A stretch of DNA of 64,000 nt from Aminobacter ciceronei (GTDB lineage Bacteria; Pseudomonadota; Alphaproteobacteria; Rhizobiales; Rhizobiaceae): assembly GCF_014138625.1 (NCBI RefSeq), contig NZ_JACJHY010000013.1, forward strand, positions 1 to 64,000, given 5' to 3'. Below, in pieces: positions 43,316-53,799 of the stretch. The notes below the pieces were generated by a model. It was not told the DNA's origin. It saw nothing but the letters and a program-made list of their open reading frames with translations, and ran no database searches. Every line of letters begins with the position of its first letter. Positions within the stretch are counted from its first letter, which is position 1. A program made the position numbers and the translations under genes.

Positions 43316-44824
43316 TTAGCCCTCGTAGTGATCGCGGACGAGGCGATCGAGCAGCCGCACGCCGTAACCCGAACCCCAGGACTGGTTGATCTCGCTGCTC
43401 GGCGCGCCCATGGCGGTGCCGGCGATGTCGAGATGCGCCCAGGGCGTGTCCTTGACGAAGCGCTGCAGGAACTGCGCGGCGGTGATCGAGCCGCCGAAGC
43501 GGCCGCCGATGTTCTTCATGTCGGCAGTCTTGGAATCGATCAGCTTGTCGTAGTCCGAGCCGAGCGGCATGCGCCACAATTTCTCCTGCGTCGCCGTGCC
43601 CGCGGCGGTCAGGCGCTCGGCGAGCTCGTCATTGTTGGAGAACAGGCCGGCGTGGCTCTGGCCGAGCGCCACCATGATCGCCCCGGTCAGGGTTGCCAGA
43701 TTGACCATGAATTTCGGCTCGAAGCGCTGGTTGCAGTACCACAGCGCATCGGCCAGCACGAGGCGGCCTTCGGCGTCGGTGTTGAGCACTTCGATGGTCT
43801 GGCCCGACATCGAGGTGACGATGTCGCCCGGACGCTGGGCATTGCCGTCGACCATGTTCTCGACAATGCCGATGATGCCGACGACATTGACCTTGGCCTT
43901 GCGTGCGGCGAGCGCCTGCATCAGGCCAGTGACGGCGGCAGCACCGCCCATGTCGCCCTTCATGTCTTCCATGCCGGCGGCCGGCTTGATCGATATGCCG
44001 CCCGAATCGAATGTCACGCCCTTGCCGACGAAAGCTATCGGCTTGTCCTTGGCCTTGCCGCCGTTCCACTGCATGACAGCCAGACGCGGCGGACGCACCG
44101 AACCCTGGGCGACGCCGAGCAGCGAGCCCATGCCGAGCTTCTTCATCTCCTTCTCGGTCAGGATCTCGACCTTGACGCCGAGCTTTTCGAGTTCCTTGGC
44201 CTGGGCGGCGAACTCGACCGGGCCGAGGATGTTGGCCGGCTCGTTGACCAGGTCGCGGGCGAGCAGCACGCCGCCGACGACGGCCTCGGCGTCGGCAAAG
44301 GCCTTCTTGGCGGCAGCCGGATCGGCGCAATGGATGGTGATCCGGGCCGGCTTCCTGTCCTCGGCCTTGCCGTCGCCCCCTTTGTCACCATTGTCCTTCT
44401 TGGTCTTGTATTTGTCGAAGCTGTAGCTCCTGAGCAGGATGCCCGAAGCAATGCCCGCCGCGGCCGCGCCATCGGCATCGACATCAGGAATGTCGAGGAT
44501 CACGGCCACTTCGGTTGCCTTGCGCAGCTGTGCTGCGACCACGCCGCCGAGCTTCAGCCAGGCATAGTCGTCGAGCGAAGACGCCTTGCCCGTACCGATC
44601 GCGACGAGACGGTCGACCGCGGTGCCTTCGGGCGCCAGCACTTCGACGACGCCGGCGAATTTGCCTTTGAAATCAGCGACGGGAAAAGCACGATCGAGCG
44701 CCTTGGCCGGATCGTTGGCACGCGCCGCATCGCTCAGCCCGCCCTCGTCTGCGGAAAAGACGATGACGGTGCCCTTCTTGGGCGTGCCCGGCCTGGCAAA
44801 ACTGATCGACGGCTTAGAAGTCAT
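43316..44824 (-). CDS. pepA: Leucyl aminopeptidase (M17)
   Basis: A 502-residue M17 metallopeptidase. The signature [14 protein letters not shown] and the metal site [15 protein letters not shown] and MKGDMGGAA are present. A Lys/Asp-rich insertion ([19 protein letters not shown], near residue 155) marks rhizobial members. It cleaves N-terminal residues from peptides in the cytosol. ATG 44824 fits the family [13 protein letters not shown] start. Confidence 0.95.
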   Translation of the reverse strand: MTSKPSISFARPGTPKKGTVIVFSADEGGLSDAARANDPAKALDRAFPVADFKGKFAGVVEVLAPEGTAVDRLVAIGTGKASSLDDYAWLKLGGVVAAQLRKATEVAVILDIPDVDADGAAAAGIASGILLRSYSFDKYKTKKDNGDKGGDGKAEDRKPARITIHCADPAAAKKAFADAEAVVGGVLLARDLVNEPANILGPVEFAAQAKELEKLGVKVEILTEKEMKKLGMGSLLGVAQGSVRPPRLAVMQWNGGKAKDKPIAFVGKGVTFDSGGISIKPAAGMEDMKGDMGGAAAVTGLMQALAARKAKVNVVGIIGIVENMVDGNAQRPGDIVTSMSGQTIEVLNTDAEGRLVLADALWYCNQRFEPKFMVNLATLTGAIMVALGQSHAGLFSNNDELAERLTAAGTATQEKLWRMPLGSDYDKLIDSKTADMKNIGGRFGGSITAAQFLQRFVKDTPWAHLDIAGTAMGAPSSEINQSWGSGYGVRLLDRLVRDHYEG

Positions 44825-45127
44825 GATATCCCGCTTTCGGATCCCGTTCAGATGGTGCGCGACATTTCGTCGTTTTCGCCGGTTTGGCAAGCCTCCCGTC
44901 ATGTTGGCCCGATATGATTAAAGCTGAAAATTGTTCGGAAACCTCGTGTTAACCACTTCCGTTCGGCGTTTCTTAGCCATTGGCTAGGAGAGTCCGAATG
45001 GCGGGAGAAAGTGTTGGCGGTGCTGACGGCAGTTGTGCCGGCATGCCTTGGACTATAGTTTGGACACCCACCGGCCACGCGACGACAGTCGGCCGGCCAA
45101 GTCGGAAACACGGAATCCTGATCATCG
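44825..45127. other. 303-bp divergent promoter region of pepA and lptF
   Basis: No gene. A CTATAG hexamer at 45053-45058 is a candidate -10 for lptF with a weak TTGTGC about 15 bp upstream. No clear operators were seen. Confidence 0.4.
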
Positions 45128-46327
45128 ATGAAGGTTGTTGAGCGCTACATTCTGCGTCGTGCGTTCGCGGTTTTCATCGCGGCGTTGACGTGGACATTGG
45201 CGATCGTCTGGACCACCCAGGTCCTCGGACGCATCGACCTCGTCACCGACAGCGGCCAGTCGGCGCTGACCTTCTTCGAGGTCGCGGCCCTGATCCTGCC
45301 GACGGTCATTCCTATCGTCGTGCCGTTTGCCGTCATCATCGCGGTGGCGCTGACGCTGAGCACGATGAACAGCGATTCCGAGCTGGTGATCCTCAATGCC
45401 GCCGGTGCCTCGCGGCTCACCGTCATCCGGCCGATCATCATCCTCGCGGTCTGCGCGGCGATGTTTTCCTTCATCGTCGACAACGTCGCCAACCCGATGG
45501 CGCGCCAGCGCAACCGCGAGCTGATCGCGACCTCGCGCGCCGACCTTCTGTCGCTGATCATCCAGGAAGGAACCTTCCGCAAGGTCGACGACGGCCTGTT
45601 CGTGCAGGTCGGCGAGCGCCTGCCCAATGGCGGGCTGGGCGGCATCTTCGTCGCCGATTCGCGCGAGCCCAATGTCGACCTCGTCTATTATGCCAAGGAC
45701 GGTTCGTTCATCGAACGCAACAACAAGCAGATGCTGGTGATGAATGAGGGCGTCATCCACCGCAAGGCGCCGGGCGGCGAAGTCTCGGTCATCAGCTTCG
45801 ACTCCTATGCCTTTGATCTCAGTGAGTTTTCCGCTGCCGCCAACGAAGTGACCATGCAGCCGAAGGACCGCTCGACGTCCTATCTGATGCAGCCGCAGCA
45901 CGGCGACAAATTCTACCAGCGCAACCCGCGCCTGTTCGACGCCGAGCTCAACCGCCGCTTCTCCGACTGGCTCTATTCGATCGCCTTCGCCTTCATCGCA
46001 CTTGCGGTTGCCGGCGACGCGCGCTCGCACCGCGAGGCCCGAATCCATCCGCTTGTCACCACGGTGGCGATCGCCCTGTTCTTCCGCTGGCTCGGCTTCT
46101 TCGCCAACAGCAAGGCCGAAGCGTTCGCCTGGATCGGCTATGTCGTCTACGCCATTCCGATCGGCGCCTCGCTGTTTGCGCTGTGGTTCATCCGCAACCA
46201 CCGCAGCATGGAGCTGCCGGTTTCGGTCGCCGACCGCATGGCAGCGGCAGCCGCACGGCTGCGCGACGGCTTCACCGCCTTCCGCCAACGCATCACCGGC
46301 CGCGCTTCGGGTCAGGGAGCGGCATGA
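45128..46327 (+). CDS. lptF: LPS export ABC transporter permease LptF
   Basis: A 399-residue YjgP/YjgQ protein with six TM helices (three N-terminal, three C-terminal) around a periplasmic beta-jellyroll domain (about residues 120-270; EGTFRKVDDGLFVQVG). With LptG and the LptB ATPase, encoded elsewhere, it extracts LPS from the inner membrane. Its TGA overlaps the lptG ATG. First gene of the envelope operon. Confidence 0.95.
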   Translation: MKVVERYILRRAFAVFIAALTWTLAIVWTTQVLGRIDLVTDSGQSALTFFEVAALILPTVIPIVVPFAVIIAVALTLSTMNSDSELVILNAAGASRLTVIRPIIILAVCAAMFSFIVDNVANPMARQRNRELIATSRADLLSLIIQEGTFRKVDDGLFVQVGERLPNGGLGGIFVADSREPNVDLVYYAKDGSFIERNNKQMLVMNEGVIHRKAPGGEVSVISFDSYAFDLSEFSAAANEVTMQPKDRSTSYLMQPQHGDKFYQRNPRLFDAELNRRFSDWLYSIAFAFIALAVAGDARSHREARIHPLVTTVAIALFFRWLGFFANSKAEAFAWIGYVVYAIPIGASLFALWFIRNHRSMELPVSVADRMAAAAARLRDGFTAFRQRITGRASGQGAA

Positions 46328-47412
46328 TGGGCTGGACGCTTGGCCGCTATTTCCTCATCCGCTACGCCGTCATCACGACGTGGTTCTTCATCGGCATCTA
46401 CGCGCTGATCTTCATCATCGACGTCACCGAATTCTCGAGCAATGTCGGCGGCCTGCCCGGCTTCAAGTTCTCGATCGCGATGACCGTTTCGGCGCTGCGC
46501 GTGCCGATGATCATGCAACAGACCGTGCCGTTCGTGGCACTGTTCAGCGCCATGGCGACGCTGGTTTCGCTCAACCGGCGTTATGAGCTGGTGATCGCGC
46601 GCGCCGCCGGCATCTCGGCCTGGCAGTTCCTGTTGCCCTGCTGCATCGGCGCGCTGCTGTTCGGCCTAGTCACCGTCGGCATCCTCAACCCGATCGCCGC
46701 TTACGGCTTCTCGCATTCCGAAACCATCGAATCCGAGCTGCGCTCGCGCCAGTCCAATTCGGTCTCGGCGTTCTCGGCGCCGTGGCTGCGCCAGAAGGCC
46801 GAGGGCACCGAAGTCATCATCGGCGCCCGCGCCGTGCTCAACCAGGGTCTCGAGCTGTCGGACGCGGTGTTCTTCATCTTCGACGACAAGGGTGACATGG
46901 TCGAACGCAAGGACGCCGAGCGCGCCTATCTGCGTGACGGCTACTGGGAACTGGTCAATGTCCGCAGCATGAAGGGCGGCAAGAATTTCACCTCCCAGCC
47001 GGTCGATCAGGTGCCCACCAACCTGAAGCCCGAATTCGTGCAGGAACGGCTGGCGCGGCCCGAAACGATTCCCTTCTTCGAGCTGCCGTCGAAGATCGAA
47101 GTGGCGCGTTCCTTCGGCCTCAGGGCCAACGCATTCGCCATGCAATTTCATTCACTTGTCGCCCTGCCCTTCCTTTTGGTTGCAATGACGCTCATTGCTG
47201 CAACAGTGTCGATGCGATTTGCACGTATGGGGCAGTCGGCAACGATGATTCTGGGTGGCGTCGTCGCCGGCTTTCTGCTTTATGTCGTTTCGGTTCTGGT
47301 CAAAGCATTTGGCAATGCGGGATTCGTGCCGACTTATATTGCGGCGTGGTTTCCAGTAGTGGTCGCAATGTTTTTCGGGGTGACGTTCCTGCTTTATAAA
47401 GAGGACGGTTAG
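46324..47412 (+). CDS. lptG: LPS export ABC transporter permease LptG
   Basis: A 362-residue partner of LptF with the same topology: N-terminal GRYFLIRYAVITTWFFIGIY, a periplasmic jellyroll, and C-terminal TM helices (LPFLLVAMTLIAATVSMRF). ATG 46324 overlaps the lptF stop, so both are made at similar levels. lptD follows 12 bp later. Confidence 0.95.
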   Translation: MMGWTLGRYFLIRYAVITTWFFIGIYALIFIIDVTEFSSNVGGLPGFKFSIAMTVSALRVPMIMQQTVPFVALFSAMATLVSLNRRYELVIARAAGISAWQFLLPCCIGALLFGLVTVGILNPIAAYGFSHSETIESELRSRQSNSVSAFSAPWLRQKAEGTEVIIGARAVLNQGLELSDAVFFIFDDKGDMVERKDAERAYLRDGYWELVNVRSMKGGKNFTSQPVDQVPTNLKPEFVQERLARPETIPFFELPSKIEVARSFGLRANAFAMQFHSLVALPFLLVAMTLIAATVSMRFARMGQSATMILGGVVAGFLLYVVSVLVKAFGNAGFVPTYIAAWFPVVVAMFFGVTFLLYKEDG

Positions 47413-47424
47413 TTGAGGGGCGCA

Positions 47425-49800
47425 ATGGCCAACCGCAGGGCCCATATGGCAGGCCTTCTGGGCGCAACCGCGCTCGCGTGCCTGTTTGCGGTCGCGCTGC
47501 CGTCCGCACCTGCTTTCGCGCAGACTGTCGCCGACCTCGCACCCAGCGTGCCGGAAGGCGCGCAGATGCTGCTCGAGGCGGACACGCTGGTTTATGACAA
47601 CGACGCCAGCACCGTCACTGCGGTGGGCGGCGTGCAGATCGACTATGCCGGCAACCGCCTGGTCGCCCAGCGCGTCACCTATGACCGCAAGACGTCGCGG
47701 CTGATCGCCAGCGGCAATGTCGAGGTCGTCAATTCGGACGGCACCAAGATCTTCTCGCAGGAGATCGACATCACCGACGACTTTGCCGACGGCTTCGTCA
47801 ACACGCTGCGCATCGAGACCGTCGACAAGACCTATTTCGCCGCCGAAAGCGCCAAGCGCGAAGGCGGCTTCCTGACGACCTTCAACAACGGCGTCTACAC
47901 CGCCTGCGAACCTTGCGAGGCAAAGCCCGACAAGGCGCCGATCTGGCGCGTCAAGGCACAGAAGATCATCTGGAACGGCAAGAAGAAGACGGTGCGATTC
48001 GAAAACTCGAATTTCGAGTTCTTCGGCTTCCCGATCGCCTTCCTGCCGGCCTTCGAGATCGCCGACCCGACGGTCAAGCGCAAGAGCGGCTTCCTGATGC
48101 CCGGTGTCAGCTTCAACAGCAAGCTCGGCATCGGCGTGTCCGTTCCCTATTATTTCGCGCTTTCGCCGACCTACGACCTCACCGTCAAGGGCACCGGCTA
48201 CACCAAGCAGGGTTTCCTCGGCGAGGCCGAGTGGCGCCAGCGCTTCAACAATGGCGAATACAGCCTGAAGATGGCCGGCATCTACCAGATGAATCCGGAC
48301 AAGTTCGACCTCAACACGGTCGATCGCGGCCCGACCGGCGACGAAAACAAGCTGCGCGGCATGGTCGGCACCAAGGGCCATTTCGACCTCAATCCGCGCT
48401 GGGCCTTCGGCTGGAACATCCTTGCCCAGACGGACAAGAATTTCTCGCGCACCTACAGCATCAACGGCTTCTCCGAGAGCACGCACCGCTCGGAAGTCTA
48501 TCTGACCGGCCTCAACGACCGCAACTATTTCGACCTGCGCGCCATGCGCTTCCAGGTCCAGGAAGAAGCGCTCGACAGCGACCCGAATGCCCGCGCCGAC
48601 AAGCAGCCCTGGGTGCTGCCGTCGCTCGACTATGCCTATATTCCCGACGCGCCTTTGGCCGGCGGCGAGCTGTCGTTCAACGTCAATTCGCGCGTCATCC
48701 AGCGCTCGGATCTCGATGCCAACCTGACGGCGCCGAACGGCCCGACGATCCACGGCATCGAAGGCACGTCGAGCCGCATCACCGCCGAAGCCCAGTGGAA
48801 GCGCACCATCGTCACCGATGGCGGCCTGCTGGTGACGCCGCTGCTCGCCTTCCGCGCCGACGGCAGCTATGTCGACGCGTCGGCCGCTTCGCTCGCCGCC
48901 ATCAACACCATGGCCGCCGACCCCCGCATCAACGTCGCCGAGGACGTGCGCTCGTCGCTGTTCCGCTACATGGCGACGCTTGGCCTCGAACTGCGCTGGC
49001 CGGTGCTGTTCTCGTCGACCAGCTCGACCCATGTGCTCGAGCCGATGGCGCAGATCTTTGCCCGCCCGAGCGAAAGCGCCATTGGCGGGCTCGGCATCCC
49101 CAACGAGGATGCGCAGAGCTTCGTCTTCGACGCGGCGTCGCTGTTCGAGCGCGACAAGTTCTCCGGCTACGACCGCATGGAAGGCGGCACCCGCGCCAAT
49201 CTCGGCCTGCGTTATTCCGGCAGCTTCAACAATGGCTGGACCACCAACGCGCTTGTCGGCCAGTCCTACCACCTTGCCGGCGACAACTCGTTTGCCGCAC
49301 CCGACCTGGTCAATGCCGGCGCCTATTCCGGCCTCGAGACCGACACGTCGGACTATGTCGCGCTCGCCGGCATCGCCAGCCCGAACGGCTTCTCGGCTTC
49401 GGTCAGCGGCCGCTTCGACGAGCGTACGTTCGATGTCCGCCGTGCCGAGATGAAGGTCGGCCTCGACGCCCGTCCGCTCGCCGTGTCGGCGCGTTATGCC
49501 TTCATCCAGGCGCAGCCGCTCTACGGCTTTGCCAACGACCGCCACGAAGTGACGCTGGGCGCCACCGCCCGCTTCAACGACCAGTGGCGCGTCTTCGGCT
49601 CCGGCACCTACGACATCCAGGGCGACCTGCTGGTCAAGAACGGCGTCGGCTTCGCTTATGACGACGAGTGCTTCACCTATCTGATGTCCTATTCCGAGAG
49701 CCGCGATCACAACAAGCCGGACGACGTCTCGCGCACCGTCGGCTTCAACATCTCGTTCCGCACGATCGGCGACTTCGGCAACGCGACGAGCGCCTTCTAG
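47425..49800 (+). CDS. lptD: LPS-assembly protein LptD
   Basis: A 791-residue outer-membrane protein: signal peptide (about residues 1-33, ends AFA), an OstA/LptA-like jellyroll (about residues 45-165; ADTLVYDNDASTVTAVGGVQ) and a large C-terminal beta barrel. Cysteines near CEPCEAKPD and DDECFTYL would form the disulfides needed for assembly. ATG 47425 (GAGGGG upstream) is preferred over TTG 47413. It inserts LPS into the outer leaflet with LptE. Confidence 0.95.
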   Translation: MANRRAHMAGLLGATALACLFAVALPSAPAFAQTVADLAPSVPEGAQMLLEADTLVYDNDASTVTAVGGVQIDYAGNRLVAQRVTYDRKTSRLIASGNVEVVNSDGTKIFSQEIDITDDFADGFVNTLRIETVDKTYFAAESAKREGGFLTTFNNGVYTACEPCEAKPDKAPIWRVKAQKIIWNGKKKTVRFENSNFEFFGFPIAFLPAFEIADPTVKRKSGFLMPGVSFNSKLGIGVSVPYYFALSPTYDLTVKGTGYTKQGFLGEAEWRQRFNNGEYSLKMAGIYQMNPDKFDLNTVDRGPTGDENKLRGMVGTKGHFDLNPRWAFGWNILAQTDKNFSRTYSINGFSESTHRSEVYLTGLNDRNYFDLRAMRFQVQEEALDSDPNARADKQPWVLPSLDYAYIPDAPLAGGELSFNVNSRVIQRSDLDANLTAPNGPTIHGIEGTSSRITAEAQWKRTIVTDGGLLVTPLLAFRADGSYVDASAASLAAINTMAADPRINVAEDVRSSLFRYMATLGLELRWPVLFSSTSSTHVLEPMAQIFARPSESAIGGLGIPNEDAQSFVFDAASLFERDKFSGYDRMEGGTRANLGLRYSGSFNNGWTTNALVGQSYHLAGDNSFAAPDLVNAGAYSGLETDTSDYVALAGIASPNGFSASVSGRFDERTFDVRRAEMKVGLDARPLAVSARYAFIQAQPLYGFANDRHEVTLGATARFNDQWRVFGSGTYDIQGDLLVKNGVGFAYDDECFTYLMSYSESRDHNKPDDVSRTVGFNISFRTIGDFGNATSAF

Positions 49801-49929
49801 GCCAGCGGCGGGAACGGCGGCACTGAGTTGTCGGGGCGGCCCGACATCGTTTTGCCGCATAAGACGGCAATGACGGGGCAGATGTATCCGGGCAATGCCC
49901 GGATCAGGGGTTTGAACGGGACTTTTTCT

Positions 49930-50865
49930 ATGCGGAAGCACCTCTTTTCGGCAGGCCTTGCCCTGCTCGTGGCGGCGACGTCGCTTTCGATCACCGCCTA
50001 TGCACCGCCGGCTCAGGCCAGCGAGATCAAGTACATCGTCAACGATGTGCCGATCACCAGCTACGACATCCAGCGCCGCGCGGCGTTCCTCAAGCTGCAG
50101 AAGCGCAAGGGTGATGCCGGCCAGGAAATGATCGAGCAGACGCTGCGCATCGCCGAGATGAAGCGGCTCAACATCCGCATCTCCGACAAGCAGGTCGACG
50201 ACGCCTATGCCCGCTTCGCCGGCTCCAACAAGCTCAAGCCGGCGCAGATGGACCAGATCCTCGGCCAGGCCGGCGTGACATCGAGCCACTTCAAGGACTA
50301 TATCCGCGCCCAGATGGGCTGGAACCAGGCTCTCGGCGCCCGCTTCCGCTCGGCTGACGGCGGCGGCATGTCGACCGAGCAGGACGCAGTGCGCCGCATG
50401 CTGCAGCAGGGCGGCGCCAAGCCGAGCGCCACCGAATACATGCTGCAGCAGGTGATCTTCGTGGTCCCTGCCTCCGAGCGCGGCTCGATCGGCAAGCGCA
50501 AACGCGAAGCCGATCAGATGCGCGCCCGTTTCAACAGCTGCGACCAGACACGCGAATTCGCCAAGGGCCTGCTCGACGTCACCGTGCGCGACCTCGGCCG
50601 CGTCATCGCCCCGCAGCTGCCACCCGAATGGGCCGATCAGATCAAGAAGCTCAAGGCCGGCGGTGCCACGCCGGTGCGTGAGACCGACCGCGGCGTCGAG
50701 TTCATCGGCGTCTGCAGCGCGCGCGAAGTCTCCGACGACAAGGTCGCCCAGATGGTCTTCCAGGCCGAAGGCGCCACCGGCAAGGGCGGCGACGCCAAGG
50801 CCGAAGAGCTCAACAAGAAGTACCTTGAAGAGCTGCGGGCCAAGGCCCGCATCGTCACCCGCTAG
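49930..50865 (+). CDS. SurA-like periplasmic chaperone / peptidyl-prolyl isomerase
   Basis: A 311-residue secreted protein: signal peptide (about residues 1-33), SurA N-terminal helical domain (IKYIVNDVPITSYDIQRRA, then IEQTLRIAEMKRLNI) and one parvulin-like domain (LLDVTVRDLGRVIAPQLP..., TPVRETDRGVEFIGVC). Single-parvulin SurA is common in rhizobia. Located directly after lptD, its main client. ATG 49930 gives a proper signal peptide. Confidence 0.88.
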   Translation: MRKHLFSAGLALLVAATSLSITAYAPPAQASEIKYIVNDVPITSYDIQRRAAFLKLQKRKGDAGQEMIEQTLRIAEMKRLNIRISDKQVDDAYARFAGSNKLKPAQMDQILGQAGVTSSHFKDYIRAQMGWNQALGARFRSADGGGMSTEQDAVRRMLQQGGAKPSATEYMLQQVIFVVPASERGSIGKRKREADQMRARFNSCDQTREFAKGLLDVTVRDLGRVIAPQLPPEWADQIKKLKAGGATPVRETDRGVEFIGVCSAREVSDDKVAQMVFQAEGATGKGGDAKAEELNKKYLEELRAKARIVTR

Positions 50866-50868
50866 GCC

Positions 50869-51891
50869 GTGGCTTCCAGCAGCCTGCCACTGGCGCTGAC
50901 GTCGGGCGATCCCTCGGGCATTGGCCCCGAAATCGCTGTCGCCGCCTGGCGGCAGCGTGTGGCGGCCGGCGTGCCGCCCTTCTATCTGCTTGGCTGTCCG
51001 AAGCTGATTGCGGCGCGGGCGCACGCCCTTGGCGTCGACGTCGCCATCGTCGAGACCGCCCCCGCAGGTGCTGCGCAAGCCTTCGCGGAAGCCCTGCCCG
51101 TGGTGCCGCTCACAGCGCCATTCATCGACACGCCGGGCCAGCCCGACACCGCCAATGCCGCCGGCATCATCGAGGCCATCGACCGTGCGGTGGCTGACAC
51201 CTTCGAAGGCCGCGCCGCTGCCGTCGTCACCTGCCCGATCGCCAAGAAGCCGCTTTATGACGCCGGCTTCCGCTTTCCCGGCCACACCGAATATCTCGCC
51301 CATCTCGCGACCGAGCGGACCGGCGTCGACACCACCCCTGTGATGATGCTCGCCGGGCCGGAACTGCGCGCGGTGCCTGTGACCATCCACATCGCGCTGG
51401 CGGAGGTGCCGAAGGCGCTGACCACCGAGGCCATCGTCGAGACCGCGCGCATCACCGCACGCGACCTCAGCGCCCGCTTCGGCATATCAAGGCCACGCAT
51501 CGCCGTCTCCGGCCTCAACCCGCATGCCGGCGAAGGTGGCGCGATGGGCCACGAGGACGAGCGCATCATCCGCCCGGCGATCGCCGCGCTCAAGGCGGAA
51601 GGCATCGACGCCTTCGGTCCCCTGCCCGCAGATACGATGTTCCACGCCCGGGCGCGTGCCGGCTACGACGCAGCCATCTGCATGTATCACGACCAGGCGC
51701 TGATCCCGGCCAAGGCGCTGGCCTTCGACGAGACCGTCAACGTCACGCTCGGCCTGCCCTTCGTCAGGACCTCGCCCGACCACGGCACCGCCTTCGACAT
51801 TTCAGGCAAGGGCATCGCCCGGCCCGACAGCCTGATCGCCGCGCTCAAGCTGGCGCGGCTGCTCGCCGACGGCGAGGCAAAGGCATCATGA
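50869..51891 (+). CDS. pdxA: 4-hydroxythreonine-4-phosphate dehydrogenase
   Basis: A 340-residue PdxA starting with GTG at 50869, 3 bp after the surA-like stop. Family motifs: [39 protein letters not shown] and [15 protein letters not shown]. It oxidises 4-phosphohydroxy-L-threonine in pyridoxal phosphate synthesis. The stop overlaps the rsmA start. Confidence 0.96.
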   Translation: MASSSLPLALTSGDPSGIGPEIAVAAWRQRVAAGVPPFYLLGCPKLIAARAHALGVDVAIVETAPAGAAQAFAEALPVVPLTAPFIDTPGQPDTANAAGIIEAIDRAVADTFEGRAAAVVTCPIAKKPLYDAGFRFPGHTEYLAHLATERTGVDTTPVMMLAGPELRAVPVTIHIALAEVPKALTTEAIVETARITARDLSARFGISRPRIAVSGLNPHAGEGGAMGHEDERIIRPAIAALKAEGIDAFGPLPADTMFHARARAGYDAAICMYHDQALIPAKALAFDETVNVTLGLPFVRTSPDHGTAFDISGKGIARPDSLIAALKLARLLADGEAKAS

Positions 51892-52718
51892 GCACCAGCA
51901 TCGACGGCCTGCCGCCGCTCCGCGACGTCATCGAACGCCATGGCCTGCAGGCCAAGAAGGCGCTCGGCCAGAACTTCCTGCTCGACCTCAACCTCACCGG
52001 CAAGGTGGCACGCGCCGCCGGCGACCTGACCGGCGTCACCGTCATCGAGGTCGGCCCCGGCCCCGGCGGCCTGACACGCGCGCTGTTGATGCATGGCGCG
52101 AAGAAGGTCATCGCCATCGAGCGCGACGAGCGCTGCCTGGCCGCCCTGCAAGAGGTTTCCGATCATTATCCGGGCCGGCTCGAGGTGGTGTCGGGCGATG
52201 CGCTGAAGACCGATTTCGCCGGCCTCGCCGCTGGTGAGCCGGTCAAGATCGTCGCCAACCTGCCCTACAATATCGGCACCGAGCTTCTGGTGCGCTGGCT
52301 GACCGTCGAGACCTGGCCGCCCTTCTACCAGTCGCTGACGCTGATGTTCCAGCGCGAGGTCGCCGAGCGCATCGTGGCAAAGCCAACCAGTTCCGCCTTT
52401 GGCCGGCTCGGTGTGCTGGCGGGCTGGCGCACCGATGCCCGCATCGCCTTCGACGTGCCGCCGCAGGCCTTCACGCCGCCGCCCAAGGTGACCTCGTCGG
52501 TGATCCATCTGGAGCCGCGCCGGGAGCCGCTGGCGGCCGATGTGAAGGTGCTGGGCCGGGTCACCGAGGCCGCCTTCGGCCAGCGCCGCAAGATGCTGCG
52601 CCAGAGCCTGAAAAGCATGGGCGGCGAAAAGCTGCTGCAAGCTGTCGGCATCGACCCGACCCGCCGCGCCGAAACGCTCAGCGTCGAGGAATTCGTGGCA
52701 CTGGCAAAGGCGGTCTGA
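51888..52718 (+). CDS. rsmA: 16S rRNA (adenine(1518)-N6/adenine(1519)-N6)-dimethyltransferase
   Basis: A 276-residue KsgA. SAM motif [31 protein letters not shown] (catalytic NLPY) and FQREVAERI are present. It dimethylates two adenines in the 16S 3' hairpin during 30S maturation. ATG 51888 overlaps the pdxA TGA by 4 nt (ATGA). Confidence 0.96.
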   Translation: MSTSIDGLPPLRDVIERHGLQAKKALGQNFLLDLNLTGKVARAAGDLTGVTVIEVGPGPGGLTRALLMHGAKKVIAIERDERCLAALQEVSDHYPGRLEVVSGDALKTDFAGLAAGEPVKIVANLPYNIGTELLVRWLTVETWPPFYQSLTLMFQREVAERIVAKPTSSAFGRLGVLAGWRTDARIAFDVPPQAFTPPPKVTSSVIHLEPRREPLAADVKVLGRVTEAAFGQRRKMLRQSLKSMGGEKLLQAVGIDPTRRAETLSVEEFVALAKAV

Positions 52719-52723
52719 GGCAA

Positions 52724-53086
52724 ATGCGCTCTGAAAGCCGGGGGATGCAACAGCTCGGCGTCGTGCCCCGGCTGTTCCCGCTCATTCTGTCAGGCGACAA
52801 GACCTCGACCATCCGATGGCGCGAAAGCAGGATCGTGCCCGGCTATCTCAGATATGTCTGCGACGGCGACGCCGCCAGCACCGCCATCGTCTGGGTCACA
52901 CGCTGCTCCGACATGCCTCTGTCGCAGGCAGCCGCCTTTGTCGGCCGGGAAGCCGAGTGGCCGAAGCAGGTCATGCTCGACGGCATGCGCGAGCACTACC
53001 CTGACATCGGCTGGAACGACATGGTCCAGATCATCGAACATCTGACGCCGGCCGAAACGCGCCGGCGTGAAGACTTTCCCGGCTGA
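52724..53086 (+). CDS. ASCH domain protein
   Basis: A 120-residue protein of the ASCH RNA-binding-like fold: PRLFPLILSGDKTSTIRWRE at the N-terminus and the AAFVGREAEWPKQVMLDGMR / HYPDIGWNDMVQII pair. The start at 52724 (TGAGG upstream) is used; ATG 52745 is an alternative. It lies at the end of the operon, 5 bp after rsmA. Function unknown; ASCH proteins are suggested to bind RNA or act as amidohydrolases. Confidence 0.82.
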   Translation: MRSESRGMQQLGVVPRLFPLILSGDKTSTIRWRESRIVPGYLRYVCDGDAASTAIVWVTRCSDMPLSQAAAFVGREAEWPKQVMLDGMREHYPDIGWNDMVQIIEHLTPAETRRREDFPG

Positions 53087-53139
53087 TCCAACCTCGGGCT
53101 AATCCGGCCTTGTCTGATCCGGCCTGGGGCCGATCGGGC

Positions 53140-53796
53140 TTACGAGGTCTTTTCGTCGAGCAGTTTCGAGACGAAATCGAACAGGCCGGGCCGGCGGTCG
53201 CGGCGCAGGCGTTCCGCGGCGACGATGGCGCGGACTTCGGCGAAGGCGCGGTTGAGGTCTTCGTTGATCACGACATAGTCGTATTCGCCCCAGTGCTCGA
53301 TCTCGTCTCGGGCGTTCTTCAGCCGCGTCTCGATCACCGCGTCCTGGTCCTCGGCGCGGCGCTTGAGGCGGGCCTTCAGCTCGCCCATCGACGGCGGCAG
53401 GATGAAGATCGAGACGATGTCGCCGCGCATCTTTTCCTTGAGCTGCTTGGCGCCCTGCCAGTCGATGTCGAACAGCATGTCGCGCCCTTGCGACATGGCA
53501 AGCTCGACCGGCTCGCGCGGGGTGGCGTAGAAATTGCCGTGGACCTCGGCCCATTCGAGCAGCGCGTCATTGTCGCGCAACAGCTCGAATTCGCGCTTCG
53601 AGGTGAAATGATAGTGGGCGCCGTCGATCTCGCTGCCGCGGCGCGGACGGGTGGTGACGCTGACCGACAGCTTCAGTTCGGGATCGGTCTCGATCAGGTT
53701 GCGCGAGATTGTCGACTTGCCGGCGCCCGACGGCGACGACAGGACCAGCATCAAGCCGCGCCGCTTGATGACGATGGATGGGGTCTCGGCGCTCAT
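53140..53796 (-). CDS. gmk: Guanylate kinase
   Basis: A 218-residue GMP kinase. P-loop [11 protein letters not shown] near residue 18, GMP-binding [20 protein letters not shown], and lid segment [13 protein letters not shown]. It converts GMP to GDP. It follows yicC by 3 bp on the same strand and is convergent with the ASCH gene. Confidence 0.96.
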   Translation of the reverse strand: MSAETPSIVIKRRGLMLVLSSPSGAGKSTISRNLIETDPELKLSVSVTTRPRRGSEIDGAHYHFTSKREFELLRDNDALLEWAEVHGNFYATPREPVELAMSQGRDMLFDIDWQGAKQLKEKMRGDIVSIFILPPSMGELKARLKRRAEDQDAVIETRLKNARDEIEHWGEYDYVVINEDLNRAFAEVRAIVAAERLRRDRRPGLFDFVSKLLDEKTS

Positions 53797-53799
53797 GCG

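Noticed and set aside
53087-53139. ATCCGGCCT-like repeats between the ASCH gene and gmk as a terminator
   Set aside because: They are direct rather than inverted and have no T-tract; no stable hairpin is evident.
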